Shown one piece after another: positions 1-8,665 of a DNA stretch of 64,000 nucleotides (position 1 is its first letter; each line of letters begins with the position of its first letter). The stretch comes from Curtobacterium sp. 9128. GTDB lineage: Bacteria > Actinomycetota > Actinomycetes > Actinomycetales > Microbacteriaceae. Under the pieces are notes generated by a model that saw only the letters and a program-made list of their open reading frames with translations, had not been told where the DNA came from and did not search any database. Location of the stretch: positions 186,001 to 250,000 of the forward strand of contig NZ_VEAF01000006.1 in the NCBI RefSeq assembly GCF_007673775.1, given 5' to 3'. Both the position numbers and the translations under genes were made by a program.

Positions 1-194
1 CCGTCAAGTGGTTCAACAACGAAAAGGGCTTCGGGTTCATCGCCCCGGACGACGGCAGCGCCGACGTCTTCGCCCACTTCTCGGCGATCTCGGGCAGCGG
101 TTACCGCGGCCTCGAGGAGAACCAGAAGGTGGAGTTCGAGATCACTGAGGGCCGCAAGGGCCCGCAGGCGGAGAACATCTCCGTCATCGGCTGA
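1..194 (+). CDS. Cold shock protein (CspA family), 5' end cut by window
   Basis: The last 63 residues of a cold-shock domain protein are visible, in frame from base 3 to a TGA at 192-194. They begin [13 protein letters not shown], which holds the RNP1 motif (KGFGFI), followed by VFAHFSAI (RNP2). The family is about 65-70 residues, so only the first few codons and the promoter are missing. These proteins bind single-stranded RNA and DNA as chaperones in the cytoplasm. A long hairpin with a T tract follows. Confidence 0.95.
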   Translation, partial: VKWFNNEKGFGFIAPDDGSADVFAHFSAISGSGYRGLEENQKVEFEITEGRKGPQAENISVIG

Positions 195-237
195 ACCCCT
201 GGGGAACGCTGACCGTCATCCGGTCGGCTGACCCCGA

Positions 238-309
238 ACACGACCGCGGTCGGACTCGATCGAGCCTTCGTCATGACGAAGTTCGATCGGCCGGCCGCGA
301 TCGTGTTTT
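238..309 (+). terminator. Long hairpin with T tract after the cold-shock gene
   Basis: An outer stem acacgaccgcggtcgg / ccggccgcgatcgtgt (two mismatches) encloses an inner perfect inverted repeat cttcgtcatgacgaag. It ends in TTTT at 306-309, as in an intrinsic terminator. It abuts the ATG of the next gene at 311. Confidence 0.7.
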
Positions 310-310
310 C

Positions 311-736
311 ATGACCAAGAAGCGCACAGCAACAGCAATCACCCTCGCCGTCGCAGCCATCGGCCTGACCGGGTGCGCACAGATCCACCAGCAGGTCGGG
401 GACGCTTGGTCCGTCACCTACGAGGTCACCGTCGACTCGCCGGACGCGACACCGCTCCACGACGTCCGCTACGTCGGCGCCGAGACCCGCGGGGCCGCCC
501 CCGAAACGCACACCGTCGCGTCGACGTCGACGAAGGCGACCTCGGGCGCGAACACGACGTGGACCCACGAGTCGATCGTGCTCGCCGAGGACGACGCCTC
601 CGTCCGCGCCACGCCTCCCGCGGACGTGACAGCGTCGTGCCGCGTCCTGCTCGACGGCAAGAAGGTCCTCATCGAGGAGCACGGCGGCCTCGGACAGACG
701 GTGCGCTGCGCGGCGACGACGCCGAAGTTCGGCTGA
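311..736 (+). CDS. Secreted lipoprotein, MmpS-like
   Basis: A 141-residue protein with a basic N-terminus, a hydrophobic segment (residues 7-20) and a lipobox LTGC whose Cys22 would be lipidated, so it should be anchored on the outer face of the membrane. The mature part has a late conserved stretch ASCRVLLDGKKV and a second Cys near the end (VRCAATT), which resembles the small MmpS accessory lipoproteins of actinobacteria; that assignment is by pattern only. No MmpL transporter gene is nearby. The ATG lies two bases after the upstream hairpin and there is no clear ribosome-binding site, but the signal peptide fixes the start. Confidence 0.75.
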   Translation: MTKKRTATAITLAVAAIGLTGCAQIHQQVGDAWSVTYEVTVDSPDATPLHDVRYVGAETRGAAPETHTVASTSTKATSGANTTWTHESIVLAEDDASVRATPPADVTASCRVLLDGKKVLIEEHGGLGQTVRCAATTPKFG

Positions 737-837
737 ACCCGCTGCCACGGCACGCGGGCCCGGCCCCAAGCCGGACGACGTCCAGGCAACAGGTCTACCG
801 TCACCGCCATGACCATCGCACCGCTCAGGACGATCTG

Positions 838-1035
838 ATGCCGAACCGCCTGCGGTGGGACCAGGACTCCGATCGACACTGGAACGTCTGGATGGGGTCC
901 GAGCGTGTGTGCGAGGTGACCTGCTCCGGCCAGTTCGTCGTGTCCTCCCCTGACCACACCATCGAGGGCGGCCACTCCTCGCTGGAGGGTGCCGTCGCAC
1001 AGGTGCAGGCATGGGTCCGCTGGAGCGGGGTCTGA
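838..1035 (+). CDS. Small hypothetical protein, 65 aa
   Basis: Starts at an ATG with AGGA about seven bases upstream. The product begins MPNRLRWDQDSDRHWNVW and is rich in Trp, with no signal peptide or membrane segment. I do not recognise a domain. The longer upstream reading frame overlaps the lipoprotein gene and has shadow-like Arg/Pro-rich composition, so the short start was preferred. A GC hairpin follows the stop. Confidence 0.55.
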   Translation: MPNRLRWDQDSDRHWNVWMGSERVCEVTCSGQFVVSSPDHTIEGGHSSLEGAVAQVQAWVRWSGV

Positions 1036-1052
1036 CCGGACCCCAGGTCCGG
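1036..1052. terminator. Short GC hairpin between convergent genes
   Basis: Stem ccggacc / ggtccgg with a three-base loop, no T tract. It lies between the small 65-aa gene and the convergent membrane protein gene. Weak evidence. Confidence 0.3.
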
Positions 1053-1059
1053 CTCTGCG

Positions 1060-1743
1060 TCAGTTCAGGATGAACTGCGCCGTGTCCGCCGACGTGATGT
1101 TCCCCACTGCGACCTGCAGGTGGTAGCTCGCGCCCCCACCGGTCACCGACGGCCGCGAGGAGTCGCACGTCGTCGTCGACGAGCGCGTCCGGTCCCAGGC
1201 GATCGCCGGGGTGGTGAGCGTCTGCCCCGCCTTGATCGTGACGTCCTGGTTCGTCCCGCCGGTCTGGCAGTCCTTCGAGGACCAGTACTGCTCCGCACCG
1301 GAGCTGATCGTCAACACCTGCTGCGACGACCCGAGGTCCATGTGGCAGGAGTTCTTGCCGGTGTTCTCGATCGACATCGCGATCTTCGGGTCCTCGGTGG
1401 GTCCGTAGGAGCTCTTGTCGAGCACGGGCTTCAGCGTGATCTGGTCCTTCGAGCACGTCGAGTCGTCCCCGGCAGCGGAAGCCGACGCCGACGCCGACGG
1501 TGCCGCCGAGGGGTCGTCAGCAGCAGCGGACCCAGAGCCAGCACCAGCACCAGCACCAGCAGACGAGGACGCAGACGGCGACGCTGACGGCGTGGTCGCC
1601 GCCGACGGCGCTCCGCTCCCGCGCCCCACGACGATGAGCACGATGACGAGGACGACGACCACGATCACGCCGGCCACGGTCGCACGGCGCCGCCAGTAGA
1701 CGCCCGGCTTCTGCGGGCCGACGGGGTGACGGAACGAGGACAT
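1060..1743 (-). CDS. Membrane-anchored protein with Ser/Ala linker and beta-sandwich-like C-terminus
   Basis: A 227-residue protein: a basic N-terminus, one strongly hydrophobic segment (about residues 23-42), a low-complexity Ala/Ser/Gly/Pro linker (about 50-92), then about 135 extracellular residues with four cysteines spaced as two likely disulfides. The C-terminal part (KPVLDKSSYGPTEDPKIAMS and MSIENTGKNSCHMDLG) looks like an immunoglobulin-fold domain of the DUF4232/BsuPI-inhibitor type common in actinobacteria. The ATG at 1743 was chosen over the GTG two codons upstream. The linker DNA contains short GCC/GAC and CAG microsatellites that are part of the gene. Confidence 0.7.
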   Translation of the reverse strand: MSSFRHPVGPQKPGVYWRRRATVAGVIVVVVLVIVLIVVGRGSGAPSAATTPSASPSASSSAGAGAGAGSGSAAADDPSAAPSASASASAAGDDSTCSKDQITLKPVLDKSSYGPTEDPKIAMSIENTGKNSCHMDLGSSQQVLTISSGAEQYWSSKDCQTGGTNQDVTIKAGQTLTTPAIAWDRTRSSTTTCDSSRPSVTGGGASYHLQVAVGNITSADTAQFILN

Positions 1744-1807
1744 GCGCACAGGGTAGACAACGCCCGGCGGGCCCCGGCGGAACCCCGCCGAGGAGCACCC
1801 GAAAGCG

Positions 1808-2350
1808 TCAGAGGATCTTCAGCATGCGGGTGTTGCCGAGGGTGTTCGGCTTGACCCGGGCGAGGTCGAGGAACTCCGCGACCCCCTCGTCCGACGACCG
1901 GACCAGCTCGGCGTACACCTCGGGCGAGACGACGCTCTCGCCGATCTCGAGGTACCCGTGCTTCGTGAAGAAGTCGACCTCGAACGTCAGGCAGAAGATG
2001 CGCGCGACCCCGAGCTCGCGGGCGTCGTGCTCGAGCGCCTCGAGGATCCGGTGCCCGACCCGCTTGTGGATCCAGGCCTGGTCGAGCGCCAGCGTGCGCA
2101 CTTCGGCGATGTCGTCCCAGAACACGGCGAGGGCCCCGCATCCGATCGGCACGCCGTCAGGCCCTTCGGCGATCCGGAACTGCTGGATCGAGCCGTAGAG
2201 CGCGACGTTCTCCTTGCCGAGCAGGATGCGCCGGTCGACGTACGGGGCGATGAGCCGCTGGATGTGCGGGACGTCCGACGCCAGTGCGGGTCGCACCAGG
2301 ATGCCGTGGTCGTCCCGTTCGTGGAACGCGTGCTTCCCGTGCTCAGTCAT
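1808..2350 (-). CDS. argA: Amino-acid N-acetyltransferase (GNAT), N-acetylglutamate synthase type
   Basis: A 180-residue single-domain GNAT. It reads HGILVRPALASDVPHIQRLI at the start, followed by a beta-strand core with GVPIGCGALAVFWDDIAEV and AEVRTLALDQAWIHKRVGHR, the latter matching the acetyl-CoA pyrophosphate loop. The end, VEFLDLARVKPNTLGNTRMLK in general form, is typical of the short actinobacterial N-acetylglutamate synthases (EC 2.3.1.1), which make acetylglutamate for arginine synthesis. No other arg gene is adjacent. The ATG at 2350 begins MTEHGKHAF; the frame continues upstream only as a shadow of the divergent gene. Confidence 0.8.
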   Translation of the reverse strand: MTEHGKHAFHERDDHGILVRPALASDVPHIQRLIAPYVDRRILLGKENVALYGSIQQFRIAEGPDGVPIGCGALAVFWDDIAEVRTLALDQAWIHKRVGHRILEALEHDARELGVARIFCLTFEVDFFTKHGYLEIGESVVSPEVYAELVRSSDEGVAEFLDLARVKPNTLGNTRMLKIL

Positions 2351-2443
2351 CGCACCAACACTAGCCCGCGCGCGGCACCACCGGCCCGGCAGGGGGACGC
2401 CACCCTGTGTCGCGCCCAGCATCACCGGCCTACCGTCGGGTAC

Positions 2444-2896
2444 ATGCCCCAGATCATCGAGACCATCGACGTCAACGTCCCCGTCAGCGCCGCCTACGGC
2501 CAGTGGACCCGGTTCGAGGAGTTCCCGCACTTCCTCGACGAGGTGGAGAAGATCGTCCAGGTCGACGACACCACCACCGACTGGACCGTGAAGGTCGCCG
2601 GACAGGAGCGCCAGTTCCGCGCCGTGATCACCGAGCAGCACCCCGACGAGCGGGTCGCCTGGACGGTCAAGGACGGCGAGACCGACCACGCCGGCGTCGT
2701 CACCTTCCACAAGCTCTCCGACAACGAGACGCGTGTCACCGCCCAGATCGACTGGCAGCCCTCCGGCTTCCTCGAGAAGCTCGGCTCCGCGGTCGGCGTC
2801 GGCGGTCACGCCGTCAAGAAGGACCTGCAGAACTACAAGGAGCGCGTCGAGTCGGCACCCACCGACGCCGGCTGGCGCGGCGACGTCCAGGCCTGA
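2444..2896 (+). CDS. SRPBCC / polyketide cyclase-like protein
   Basis: A 150-residue START-fold protein (SRPBCC, Polyketide_cyc family). Visible hallmarks are the opening MPQIIETIDVNVPVSAAYG, the WTRFEEFPHFLDEVEKI helix, alternating strands such as ERVAWTVKDGETDHAG, and a long C-terminal helix SGFLEKLGSAVGVGG. These proteins bind hydrophobic ligands in a central cavity; no specific ligand can be named. It is divergent from the acetyltransferase gene and is followed by a strong hairpin terminator, so it is probably transcribed alone. Confidence 0.85.
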   Translation: MPQIIETIDVNVPVSAAYGQWTRFEEFPHFLDEVEKIVQVDDTTTDWTVKVAGQERQFRAVITEQHPDERVAWTVKDGETDHAGVVTFHKLSDNETRVTAQIDWQPSGFLEKLGSAVGVGGHAVKKDLQNYKERVESAPTDAGWRGDVQA

Positions 2897-2912
2897 TCCG
2901 GACGGTCCACGA

Positions 2913-2948
2913 CGAAGCCCCCGTGCTGGGAACGGCACGGGGGCTTCG
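2913..2948. terminator. Strong hairpin after the SRPBCC gene
   Basis: A perfect 14-bp stem cgaagcccccgtgc / gcacgggggcttcg with an 8-base loop starts 16 bases past the stop codon. No T tract, as is common in high-GC actinobacteria. Confidence 0.75.
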
Positions 2949-2964
2949 GCGTACCGTCCGGCAC

Positions 2965-3147
2965 ATGGACAAGGAAACCAACCCGGAACACCGCGAGGAC
3001 AACGGGTCCCTCGCTGATCTCAATGACGAGTCGATCGGGCGCCCCTTCGACCAGACCAACGGTCTGGCGGACGGACTGACCGGTGACTCCGACGGCACCG
3101 CCGACAGCGACGTCGCGAGCGACGCCGAACGAGGTGACCAGCTCTGA
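2965..3147 (+). CDS. Small acidic hypothetical protein, 60 aa
   Basis: Starts MDKETNPEHREDNGSLADL and stays highly acidic and hydrophilic, rich in Asp, Gly and Thr, so probably soluble and disordered. No recognised domain. It sits alone between two hairpins. The product has the look of the short acidic proteins common in Microbacteriaceae genomes; the reading frame upstream of the ATG is an Arg-rich shadow of the SRPBCC gene. Confidence 0.6.
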   Translation: MDKETNPEHREDNGSLADLNDESIGRPFDQTNGLADGLTGDSDGTADSDVASDAERGDQL

Positions 3148-3162
3148 GCTGGTGACCCCGGA

Positions 3163-3208
3163 ACAGACGGGAGGCTCGGTGCCAGCTGGCACCGAGCCTC
3201 CCGTCTGT
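3163..3208. terminator. Bidirectional terminator between convergent genes
   Basis: A perfect 21-bp stem (acagacgggaggctcggtgc plus one base, and its complement) around the loop agct. It separates the small acidic gene from the convergent clpC. The stem contains an inverted pair of the word GGGAGGCTCGG found elsewhere in the window. Confidence 0.85.
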
Positions 3209-3221
3209 CTGTGGTCGCGTC

Positions 3222-5741
3222 CTAGGACTCGATCTCGCCCTGCGGCGCCTCCGGCGCCTTCTCGAGCGACGGCGCACCGGCCAGGACCTCTTCGCGGCCC
3301 GGCTGACGCCCGGTCTCGAACTCGAACTTGCCCTCGCGGAAGTCCACCTTCACGTGGTCGCCCGCGGTGAGCTCGCCCTGCAGGATGTGCTCGGACAGCT
3401 GGTCCTCGACCTCGTGCTGCATGGCACGGCGGAGCGGACGAGCACCGAGGGCGGGGTCGAACCCGACCTTGATGAGCTGCTCCTTCGCCGGCAGGGTCAG
3501 CTCGACGGTCATGTCGCGGTCGAGCATGCGGTCGGACAGGCGCTTCACGAACAGGTCCACGATCTGCAGCAGTTCGGACTGCGACAGCTGCGGGAACACG
3601 ATCGTGTCGTCGACGCGGTTCAGGAACTCGGGCTTGAAGTGCTTCTTCAGCTCCTCGTTCACCTTGGCGCGCATCCGGTCGTAGCCGACACCGGAGTCAC
3701 CCTCGACCTGGAAGCCCACCGGGCCACCGGCGATGCCCTGCGAACCGAGGTTCGTGGTCATGATGATGACGGTGTTCTTGAAGTCGACCACGCGGCCCTG
3801 ACCGTCGGTCAGGCGACCCTCTTCGAGGACCTGCAGCAGCGAGTTGAAGATGTCCGGGTGGGCCTTCTCGATCTCGTCGAACAGGACCACGGAGAACGGC
3901 TTGCGGCGCACCTTCTCGGTGAGCTGGCCGCCCTCCTCGAACCCGACGAACCCGGGAGGGGCACCGAACAGACGCGAGACGGTGTGCTTCTCACCGAACT
4001 CTGACATGTCGAGGGAGATCAGCGCACCCTCGTCGTCGAAGAGGAACTCGGCCAGTGCCTTCGCGAGCTCGGTCTTCCCGACGCCGGTGGGGCCGGCGAA
4101 GATGAACGAGCCGGAGGGACGGTTCGGGTCCTTCAGGCCGGCACGGGTGCGACGGATGGTCTTGGACAGGGCCGAGATGGCCTCCTCCTGACCGATGACG
4201 CGCTCGTGGAGGGCCTTCTCCATGAAGACGAGGCGCGAGGTCTCCTCCTCCGTGAGCTTGAACACCGGGATGCCGGTGGCCTGGGCCAGGACCTCGGCGA
4301 TGATGCCCTCGTCGACGGTGCCGGACGCGGCGACGTCACCCGCACGCCACTGCTTCTCGAGGCGGAGTCGCTCACCGAGGAGCTTCTTCTCCTCGTCACG
4401 CAGGCTCGCGGCCTTCTCGAAGTCCTGCTCCTCGATGGCGGCTTCCTTCGACCCGCGGACCGTCGAGATCTTCTCGTCGAACTCGCGGAGCTCCGGCGGC
4501 GCCGACAGGATCGACAGGCGCAGGCGAGCGCCGGCCTCGTCGATCAGGTCGATGGCCTTGTCGGGCAGGAAGCGGTCCTGCACGTAGCGGTCCGCCAGGT
4601 TCGCCGCGGCGACGATGGCGCCGTCGGTGATGGACACCTTGTGGAACGCCTCGTACTTGTCGCGGAGGCCCTTGAGGATGTTGATCGCGTGCGGCAGCGA
4701 CGGCTCGTTGACCTGCACCGGCTGGAAGCGGCGCTCGAGTGCGGCGTCCTTCTCGAAGTGCTTGCGGTACTCGTCGAGCGTGGTGGCACCGATGGTCTGG
4801 AGCTCACCGCGGGCGAGGAGGGGCTTGAGGATCGACGCGGCGTCGATCGCGCCCTCGGCGGCACCGGCACCCACGAGGGTGTGGATCTCGTCGATGAAGA
4901 CGATGATGTCGCCGCGGGTGCGGATCTCCTTGGTGACCTTCTTCAGGCGCTCCTCGAAGTCACCGCGGTAGCGGGACCCGGCGATGAGCGACCCGAGGTC
5001 GAGCGAGTACAGCTGCTTGTCCTTGAGCGTCTCGGGCACGTCGCCCTTGACGATCGCCTGGGCGAGGCCCTCGACGACGGCGGTCTTGCCGACGCCGGGC
5101 TCACCGATCAGGACGGGGTTGTTCTTGGAGCGGCGGGAGAGGATCTGCATGACCCGCTCCATCTCCTTCTCGCGCCCGATGACCGGGTCGAGCTTGGCGT
5201 CGCGCGCGGCCTGGGTGAGGTTCCGACCGAACTGGTCGAGGACCTGCGAACCCTGCTGGGCGTTCTGCTGCTGCTCGCCGCCGACGGCGACCGCTTCCTT
5301 GCCCTGGTACCCGGACAGGAGCTGGATGACCTGCTGACGGACGCGGTTGAGGTCCGCGCCGAGCTTGACGAGGACCTGGGCTGCGACACCCTCGCCCTCG
5401 CGGATGAGACCGAGGAGGATGTGCTCGGTCCCGATGTAGTTGTGGCCGAGCTGGAGCGCTTCGCGCAGGGACAGCTCGAGGACCTTCTTGGCGCGCGGCG
5501 TGAACGGGATGTGCCCGGTCGGCTGCTGCTGGCCCTGCCCGATGATGTCCTGGACCTGCTCGCGGACTGCGTCGAGCGAGATGCCCAGCGACTCCAGCGC
5601 CTTGGCGGCGACGCCCTCGCCCTCGTGGATGAGGCCGAGGAGGATGTGCTCGGTGCCGATGTAGTTGTGGTTGAGCATCTTCGCTTCTTCTTGAGCGAGG
5701 ACGACAACACGACGGGCTCGGTCGGTGAATCTCTCGAACAT
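3222..5741 (-). CDS. clpC: ATP-dependent Clp protease ATP-binding subunit ClpC
   Basis: An 839-residue HSP100 unfoldase, the usual length for actinobacterial ClpC. Two Clp_N repeats cover residues 1-145 ([13 protein letters not shown], then the duplicated [13 protein letters not shown]). The first ATPase domain has Walker A GEPGVGKT at 213-220 and Walker [10 protein letters not shown]; a UVR-type middle coiled coil ([18 protein letters not shown]) follows; the second ATPase domain has GPTGVGKTE and [12 protein letters not shown]. It unfolds substrates for ClpP in the cytoplasm. The start has the ribosome site GGGAGAG. A ClgR-like dyad lies about 80 bases upstream. It is monocistronic here, ending at a strong convergent terminator. 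Confidence 0.98.
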   Translation of the reverse strand: MFERFTDRARRVVVLAQEEAKMLNHNYIGTEHILLGLIHEGEGVAAKALESLGISLDAVREQVQDIIGQGQQQPTGHIPFTPRAKKVLELSLREALQLGHNYIGTEHILLGLIREGEGVAAQVLVKLGADLNRVRQQVIQLLSGYQGKEAVAVGGEQQQNAQQGSQVLDQFGRNLTQAARDAKLDPVIGREKEMERVMQILSRRSKNNPVLIGEPGVGKTAVVEGLAQAIVKGDVPETLKDKQLYSLDLGSLIAGSRYRGDFEERLKKVTKEIRTRGDIIVFIDEIHTLVGAGAAEGAIDAASILKPLLARGELQTIGATTLDEYRKHFEKDAALERRFQPVQVNEPSLPHAINILKGLRDKYEAFHKVSITDGAIVAAANLADRYVQDRFLPDKAIDLIDEAGARLRLSILSAPPELREFDEKISTVRGSKEAAIEEQDFEKAASLRDEEKKLLGERLRLEKQWRAGDVAASGTVDEGIIAEVLAQATGIPVFKLTEEETSRLVFMEKALHERVIGQEEAISALSKTIRRTRAGLKDPNRPSGSFIFAGPTGVGKTELAKALAEFLFDDEGALISLDMSEFGEKHTVSRLFGAPPGFVGFEEGGQLTEKVRRKPFSVVLFDEIEKAHPDIFNSLLQVLEEGRLTDGQGRVVDFKNTVIIMTTNLGSQGIAGGPVGFQVEGDSGVGYDRMRAKVNEELKKHFKPEFLNRVDDTIVFPQLSQSELLQIVDLFVKRLSDRMLDRDMTVELTLPAKEQLIKVGFDPALGARPLRRAMQHEVEDQLSEHILQGELTAGDHVKVDFREGKFEFETGRQPGREEVLAGAPSLEKAPEAPQGEIES

Positions 5742-5823
5742 GTGCTCTCCCTTGCCGGGCTCGTGGGAGCTCGGTGACGTACATCGAGACTAACCAGCGC
5801 ACCCCCGGAGGGCTGCCCCTGTT

Positions 5824-5834
5824 CGCCGTGGGCG
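5824..5834. promoter_or_regulatory. Candidate ClgR operator upstream of clpC
   Basis: The dyad CGCCGTGGGCG lies 83 bases before the clpC start and 74 before nadK. It fits the ClgR pattern CGC-Y-N-A-N-R-GCG except for the central base. ClgR activates clp genes in many actinobacteria; whether it acts here is inference. Confidence 0.35.
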
Positions 5835-5907
5835 TGACCTCGATGTCCGCGGGCGGCACAGCGCGCGACCGACGTGTCCCGGAGGTCGGACCGGTAGCAT
5901 CCGGGAC

Positions 5908-6867
5908 ATGGAGCAGCCCGTCGTCGGCCTCGTCGTCCACCCGAGCAAGAACGTCCAGGAGTCGGTGACGACCCTGCAGCGCTGGAACTCCTCCGGCGCC
6001 GGGCGGCTCATCGCCCGCCGGATCGACGCCGCACGCATCGATGGGTCCATCGACGTGGTCGAGGACGACGAGTTCACCGCCACGGTCGACCTGGTCGTCG
6101 CGCTCGGCGGCGACGGGACGATGCTCGGGGCCATGCGCCTCGTCGCCAAGCGCCCGGTCCCGGTGCTCGGCGTCAACTACGGCAACGTCGGGTTCCTCGT
6201 CGAGATCGAGCCGCCGGAGCTCGAGGCCGCGCTCGAACGCCTCTCCGCCGGCGAGTACCAGCTGGAGCCGCACCACGCACTCGAGGCCGTCCTGTCGTGG
6301 AGCGGGGCGAAGACCGAGTACCTGGCGTTCAACGACCTGACCGTCATCCGTCGCCCCGGTGCCGGGCAGGTCTCCGCGGACCTCAGCGTCGGCGGGTTCG
6401 GCTACGGGTACTACCGGGCAGACGCCATCGTCGCGGCGACGCCCGCCGGCTCCACCGCGTACAACTACGCGGCAGGCGGCCCGGTCCTCTCCCCCGCGCT
6501 CTCCGGCTCCGTCGTGACCCCGGTCGCCCCGATGGCGGGGATCGACCGCGCCGTGGTCCTCGCCGCACGGGAGCGCTACCGGTTCGAGATCGCCGAGGGG
6601 ACCAGGAGCGCGGCGATGGAGGTCGACGGGCTCGTCGTCGGCGAGGTCGCCACGGGTGCACAGATCGACCTGCGGCTCCGGAAGGACGCCGGCAGCGTCG
6701 TGCGGCTCGACGCCGAACGGCACGGACGCACCGGTCGACTCAAGCTGAGCCTCCTGGACCTGCCGGTCCGACCGGACCAGCTCGTGGAACTCATCCCGAG
6801 CGACCTCCGGCAGAAGCTCCGACGCGACGTCGAGGACCAGAAGGCCCGACGCGACACGGAGGAGTGA
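5908..6867 (+). CDS. nadK: NAD kinase
   Basis: A 319-residue cytoplasmic kinase that makes NADP from NAD and ATP. The diagnostic GGDGTM motif is at residues 67-72, followed by VLGVNYGNVGFL; the second nucleotide-binding stretch TPAGSTAYNYAAGGPVLSP is near residue 190. Length is at the upper end for the family, with a charged C-terminal tail (RQKLRRDVEDQKARRDTEE). The ATG at 5908 starts MEQPVVGLVVHPSKNV, the normal start. It is divergent from clpC; a hairpin lies downstream. In relatives nadK is often near recN and a hemolysin-like methyltransferase; those are absent here. Confidence 0.97.
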   Translation: MEQPVVGLVVHPSKNVQESVTTLQRWNSSGAGRLIARRIDAARIDGSIDVVEDDEFTATVDLVVALGGDGTMLGAMRLVAKRPVPVLGVNYGNVGFLVEIEPPELEAALERLSAGEYQLEPHHALEAVLSWSGAKTEYLAFNDLTVIRRPGAGQVSADLSVGGFGYGYYRADAIVAATPAGSTAYNYAAGGPVLSPALSGSVVTPVAPMAGIDRAVVLAARERYRFEIAEGTRSAAMEVDGLVVGEVATGAQIDLRLRKDAGSVVRLDAERHGRTGRLKLSLLDLPVRPDQLVELIPSDLRQKLRRDVEDQKARRDTEE

Positions 6868-6916
6868 CCCCGGCCAGGTGCGGCGCGGGCTGCCACGCGG
6901 TCCCCGACATGCGAGC

Positions 6917-6945
6917 GGCCCGCCCGAGCATCGCTCGGACGGGCC
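6917..6945. terminator. Hairpin between nadK and the sigma factor gene
   Basis: Stem ggcccgcccgagc / gctcggacgggcc (one mismatch) with a short loop, 50 bases after nadK. It can serve both convergent genes. Confidence 0.65.
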
Positions 6946-7035
6946 ATCCCATCACCCCACCAGATCGTCTTCCCACAGAACGACCCGGTTCCCCCAGCCG
7001 GCACCCGTGCGGGCGACGGCCGAAGCGTTGCCGAC

Positions 7036-8097
7036 CTACTCGGTCAGGTAGAGCTGCATGTCCTGCGACACGGCCTTGGCGAACAGGCGCAGCTTGGCGC
7101 GCGACTCGACCCGGCTGACCGCCTGGCGCGTCGTGTGCACGATCTTCGAGATCTCGTCGAGGGTCATCGGCTTGTCGTCGTCGAGGCCGTAGCGCATGCG
7201 GATCACGTTCGCCTCGTCGCTCGGCAGTTCGGCGACGATCGAGCGGATGTCGCGGTGCAGCAGGGTCGTCTCCGTGAGCTCGTTCGGCGACGCCGCGTCC
7301 TCGTCCTCGATGAAGTCACCGAGTTCGCTGTCGTCCGAGTCGCCGACGACGGTGTGGATCGAGACCGGCTCGTGCGAGCGGCCCTTGAGGTCGACGAGTT
7401 CCTCGACCGACATGCTCAGCTCGGCGGCCACTTCCTCCGGCATCGGCGCGCGGCCGAGGTCGACGGTGAGGTCACGCTCGGTGCGCGAGATCTTGTTGAT
7501 GAGCTCGACGGTGTGCACCGGGATGCGGATCGTCCGGGCCTTGTCGGCGAGACCACGCGAGATGGCCTGGCGGATCCACCAGGTGGCGTAGGTCGAGAAC
7601 TTGTAGCCCTGCGTGAAGTCGAACTTCTCGACAGCACGGACCAGACCGAGGTTGCCCTCCTGGATCACGTCCATGAAGGGGAGCCCACGCTGCGAGTACC
7701 GCTTGGCGATGCTCACGACGAGGCGGAGGTTCGAGGTGATCATGCGCTCCTTGGCGCGCTCGCCATCCCGGACGAGCCACTTCAGCTCACGCTGCAGGGA
7801 CTTCGCCAGGCCCTGCTCGGTGGCGAGCTTCTCGCCGGCGAAGAGCCCGACCTCGATGCGTCGGGCGATGTCTGCCTCTTCCTCGGCGGTGAGGAGGGCG
7901 AGGCGGCCGATGTGGCGGAGATAGTCGCCGACCTGGTCGACCGATGCGCCGCGGACTCCGGCGAGCTGCTCGTCTGCTTCGACCTCGGTCGTCGCGGCGT
8001 CGAGCGTGGTGCTCTCGACCTTGACCGACTCGGTCTTCGCGGTTGCCTTCTTCGTCCGGCGCGAGGCGGTGCTCGGTGCTGCCGTTGCGATCGTCAT
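7036..8097 (-). CDS. RNA polymerase sigma factor, sigma-70 group 2 (SigB/HrdB-like)
   Basis: A 353-residue sigma factor with regions 1.2 to 4 intact and no long acidic N-terminus. Region 1.2 is DQVGDYLRHIGRLALLTAEE; region 2 contains NLRLVVSIAKRY and EGNLGLVRAVEKFDFTQGYK followed by FSTYATWWIRQAI (the -10 recognition helix); region 4 has MTLDEISKIVHTTRQAVSRV. It is shorter than a primary RpoD, hence the group 2 call. The ATG at 8097 follows GGGAGAG; the frame upstream (MWGTPPDRF) is probably not translated. The upstream spacer holds six GTACCCC/GGGGTAC heptamers, suggesting specific control. Which conditions it serves cannot be read from sequence. Confidence 0.93.
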   Translation of the reverse strand: MTIATAAPSTASRRTKKATAKTESVKVESTTLDAATTEVEADEQLAGVRGASVDQVGDYLRHIGRLALLTAEEEADIARRIEVGLFAGEKLATEQGLAKSLQRELKWLVRDGERAKERMITSNLRLVVSIAKRYSQRGLPFMDVIQEGNLGLVRAVEKFDFTQGYKFSTYATWWIRQAISRGLADKARTIRIPVHTVELINKISRTERDLTVDLGRAPMPEEVAAELSMSVEELVDLKGRSHEPVSIHTVVGDSDDSELGDFIEDEDAASPNELTETTLLHRDIRSIVAELPSDEANVIRMRYGLDDDKPMTLDEISKIVHTTRQAVSRVESRAKLRLFAKAVSQDMQLYLTE

Positions 8098-8164
8098 GTG
8101 ACTCTCCCTGCATTCGACGGTGATGGCGGTGGTGGGGTGGTCACTAGTGAAGCGGTCCGGGGGT

Positions 8165-8419
8165 GTACCCCACAAACCCGGTGGATCGATTCCCAGGCTT
8201 CTCCGTGCTTCGTCATGGGGAATGCACTCCGAGGGGTACAGCGCGCGGCCGTCCTGACTCCGTCAGAACCGCGGCATGACGCGGATCGCCCCGGTTTTCC
8301 GGCGGTTCATCGATGTTTCCCGCGTGTTGCCGAGGTTGTACCCCGTACCCCTGCGCTTCGCGGACAACGCAGAAAGGGGTACGTCGACCAGGATCTGAAA
8401 GATCCGATCTCCGTACCCC
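8165..8419. promoter_or_regulatory. Cluster of six GTACCCC/GGGGTAC heptamers
   Basis: GTACCCC occurs at 8165, 8338, 8345 and 8413, and its complement GGGGTAC at 8233 and 8376. Two copies are head-to-tail without a gap (8338-8351). The 340-base spacer between the sigma start (8097) and the next small gene (8438) holds little else. The density suggests a multi-site operator for the sigma gene; the regulator is unknown. Confidence 0.5.
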
Positions 8420-8437
8420 GAAACGACGCGAACGGCG

Positions 8438-8566
8438 TCACCAGGAGGGTTCGAGCCACCCCCGCTGCTTCGCCGTCTCGTGGTCGGCGTCGCGGTCGTA
8501 CTCGTCGTACTCGCTCTCGATGTCGCCGACCAGGCTGCGCGAGCGGAACAGATGCGTGATGGACAT
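8438..8566 (-). CDS. Small hypothetical protein, about 42 aa
   Basis: From the ATG at 8566 the product is MSITHLFRSRSLVGDIESEY and on to a charged Asp/Glu/Arg-rich tail ending GWLEPSW. GTG codons at 8581 and 8656 would give longer forms (up to 72 aa). No strong ribosome site decides between them. The acidic, non-shadow composition and its place just after another short acidic gene on the same strand make it plausible. No domain recognised. Confidence 0.4.
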   Translation of the reverse strand: MSITHLFRSRSLVGDIESEYDEYDRDADHETAKQRGWLEPSW

Positions 8567-8665
8567 GCGGACGATGCTCACACCGGCGGGCAACGGCCAC
8601 GTGAACGCACGGTGACGGTGGGCGTCGATGTGGTGAAGGGCGTCCGCCGCGGGCACGAGGGCCGC

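Noticed and set aside
1480-1570. Possible CRISPR or satellite from CCAGCA and GCCGAC repeats
   Set aside because: These are codon repeats of an Ala/Ser/Gly linker inside the membrane-anchored protein gene, with no spacers.
4206-5777. A 523-codon plus-strand frame opposite clpC
   Set aside because: Shadow frame of clpC with no recognisable domain.
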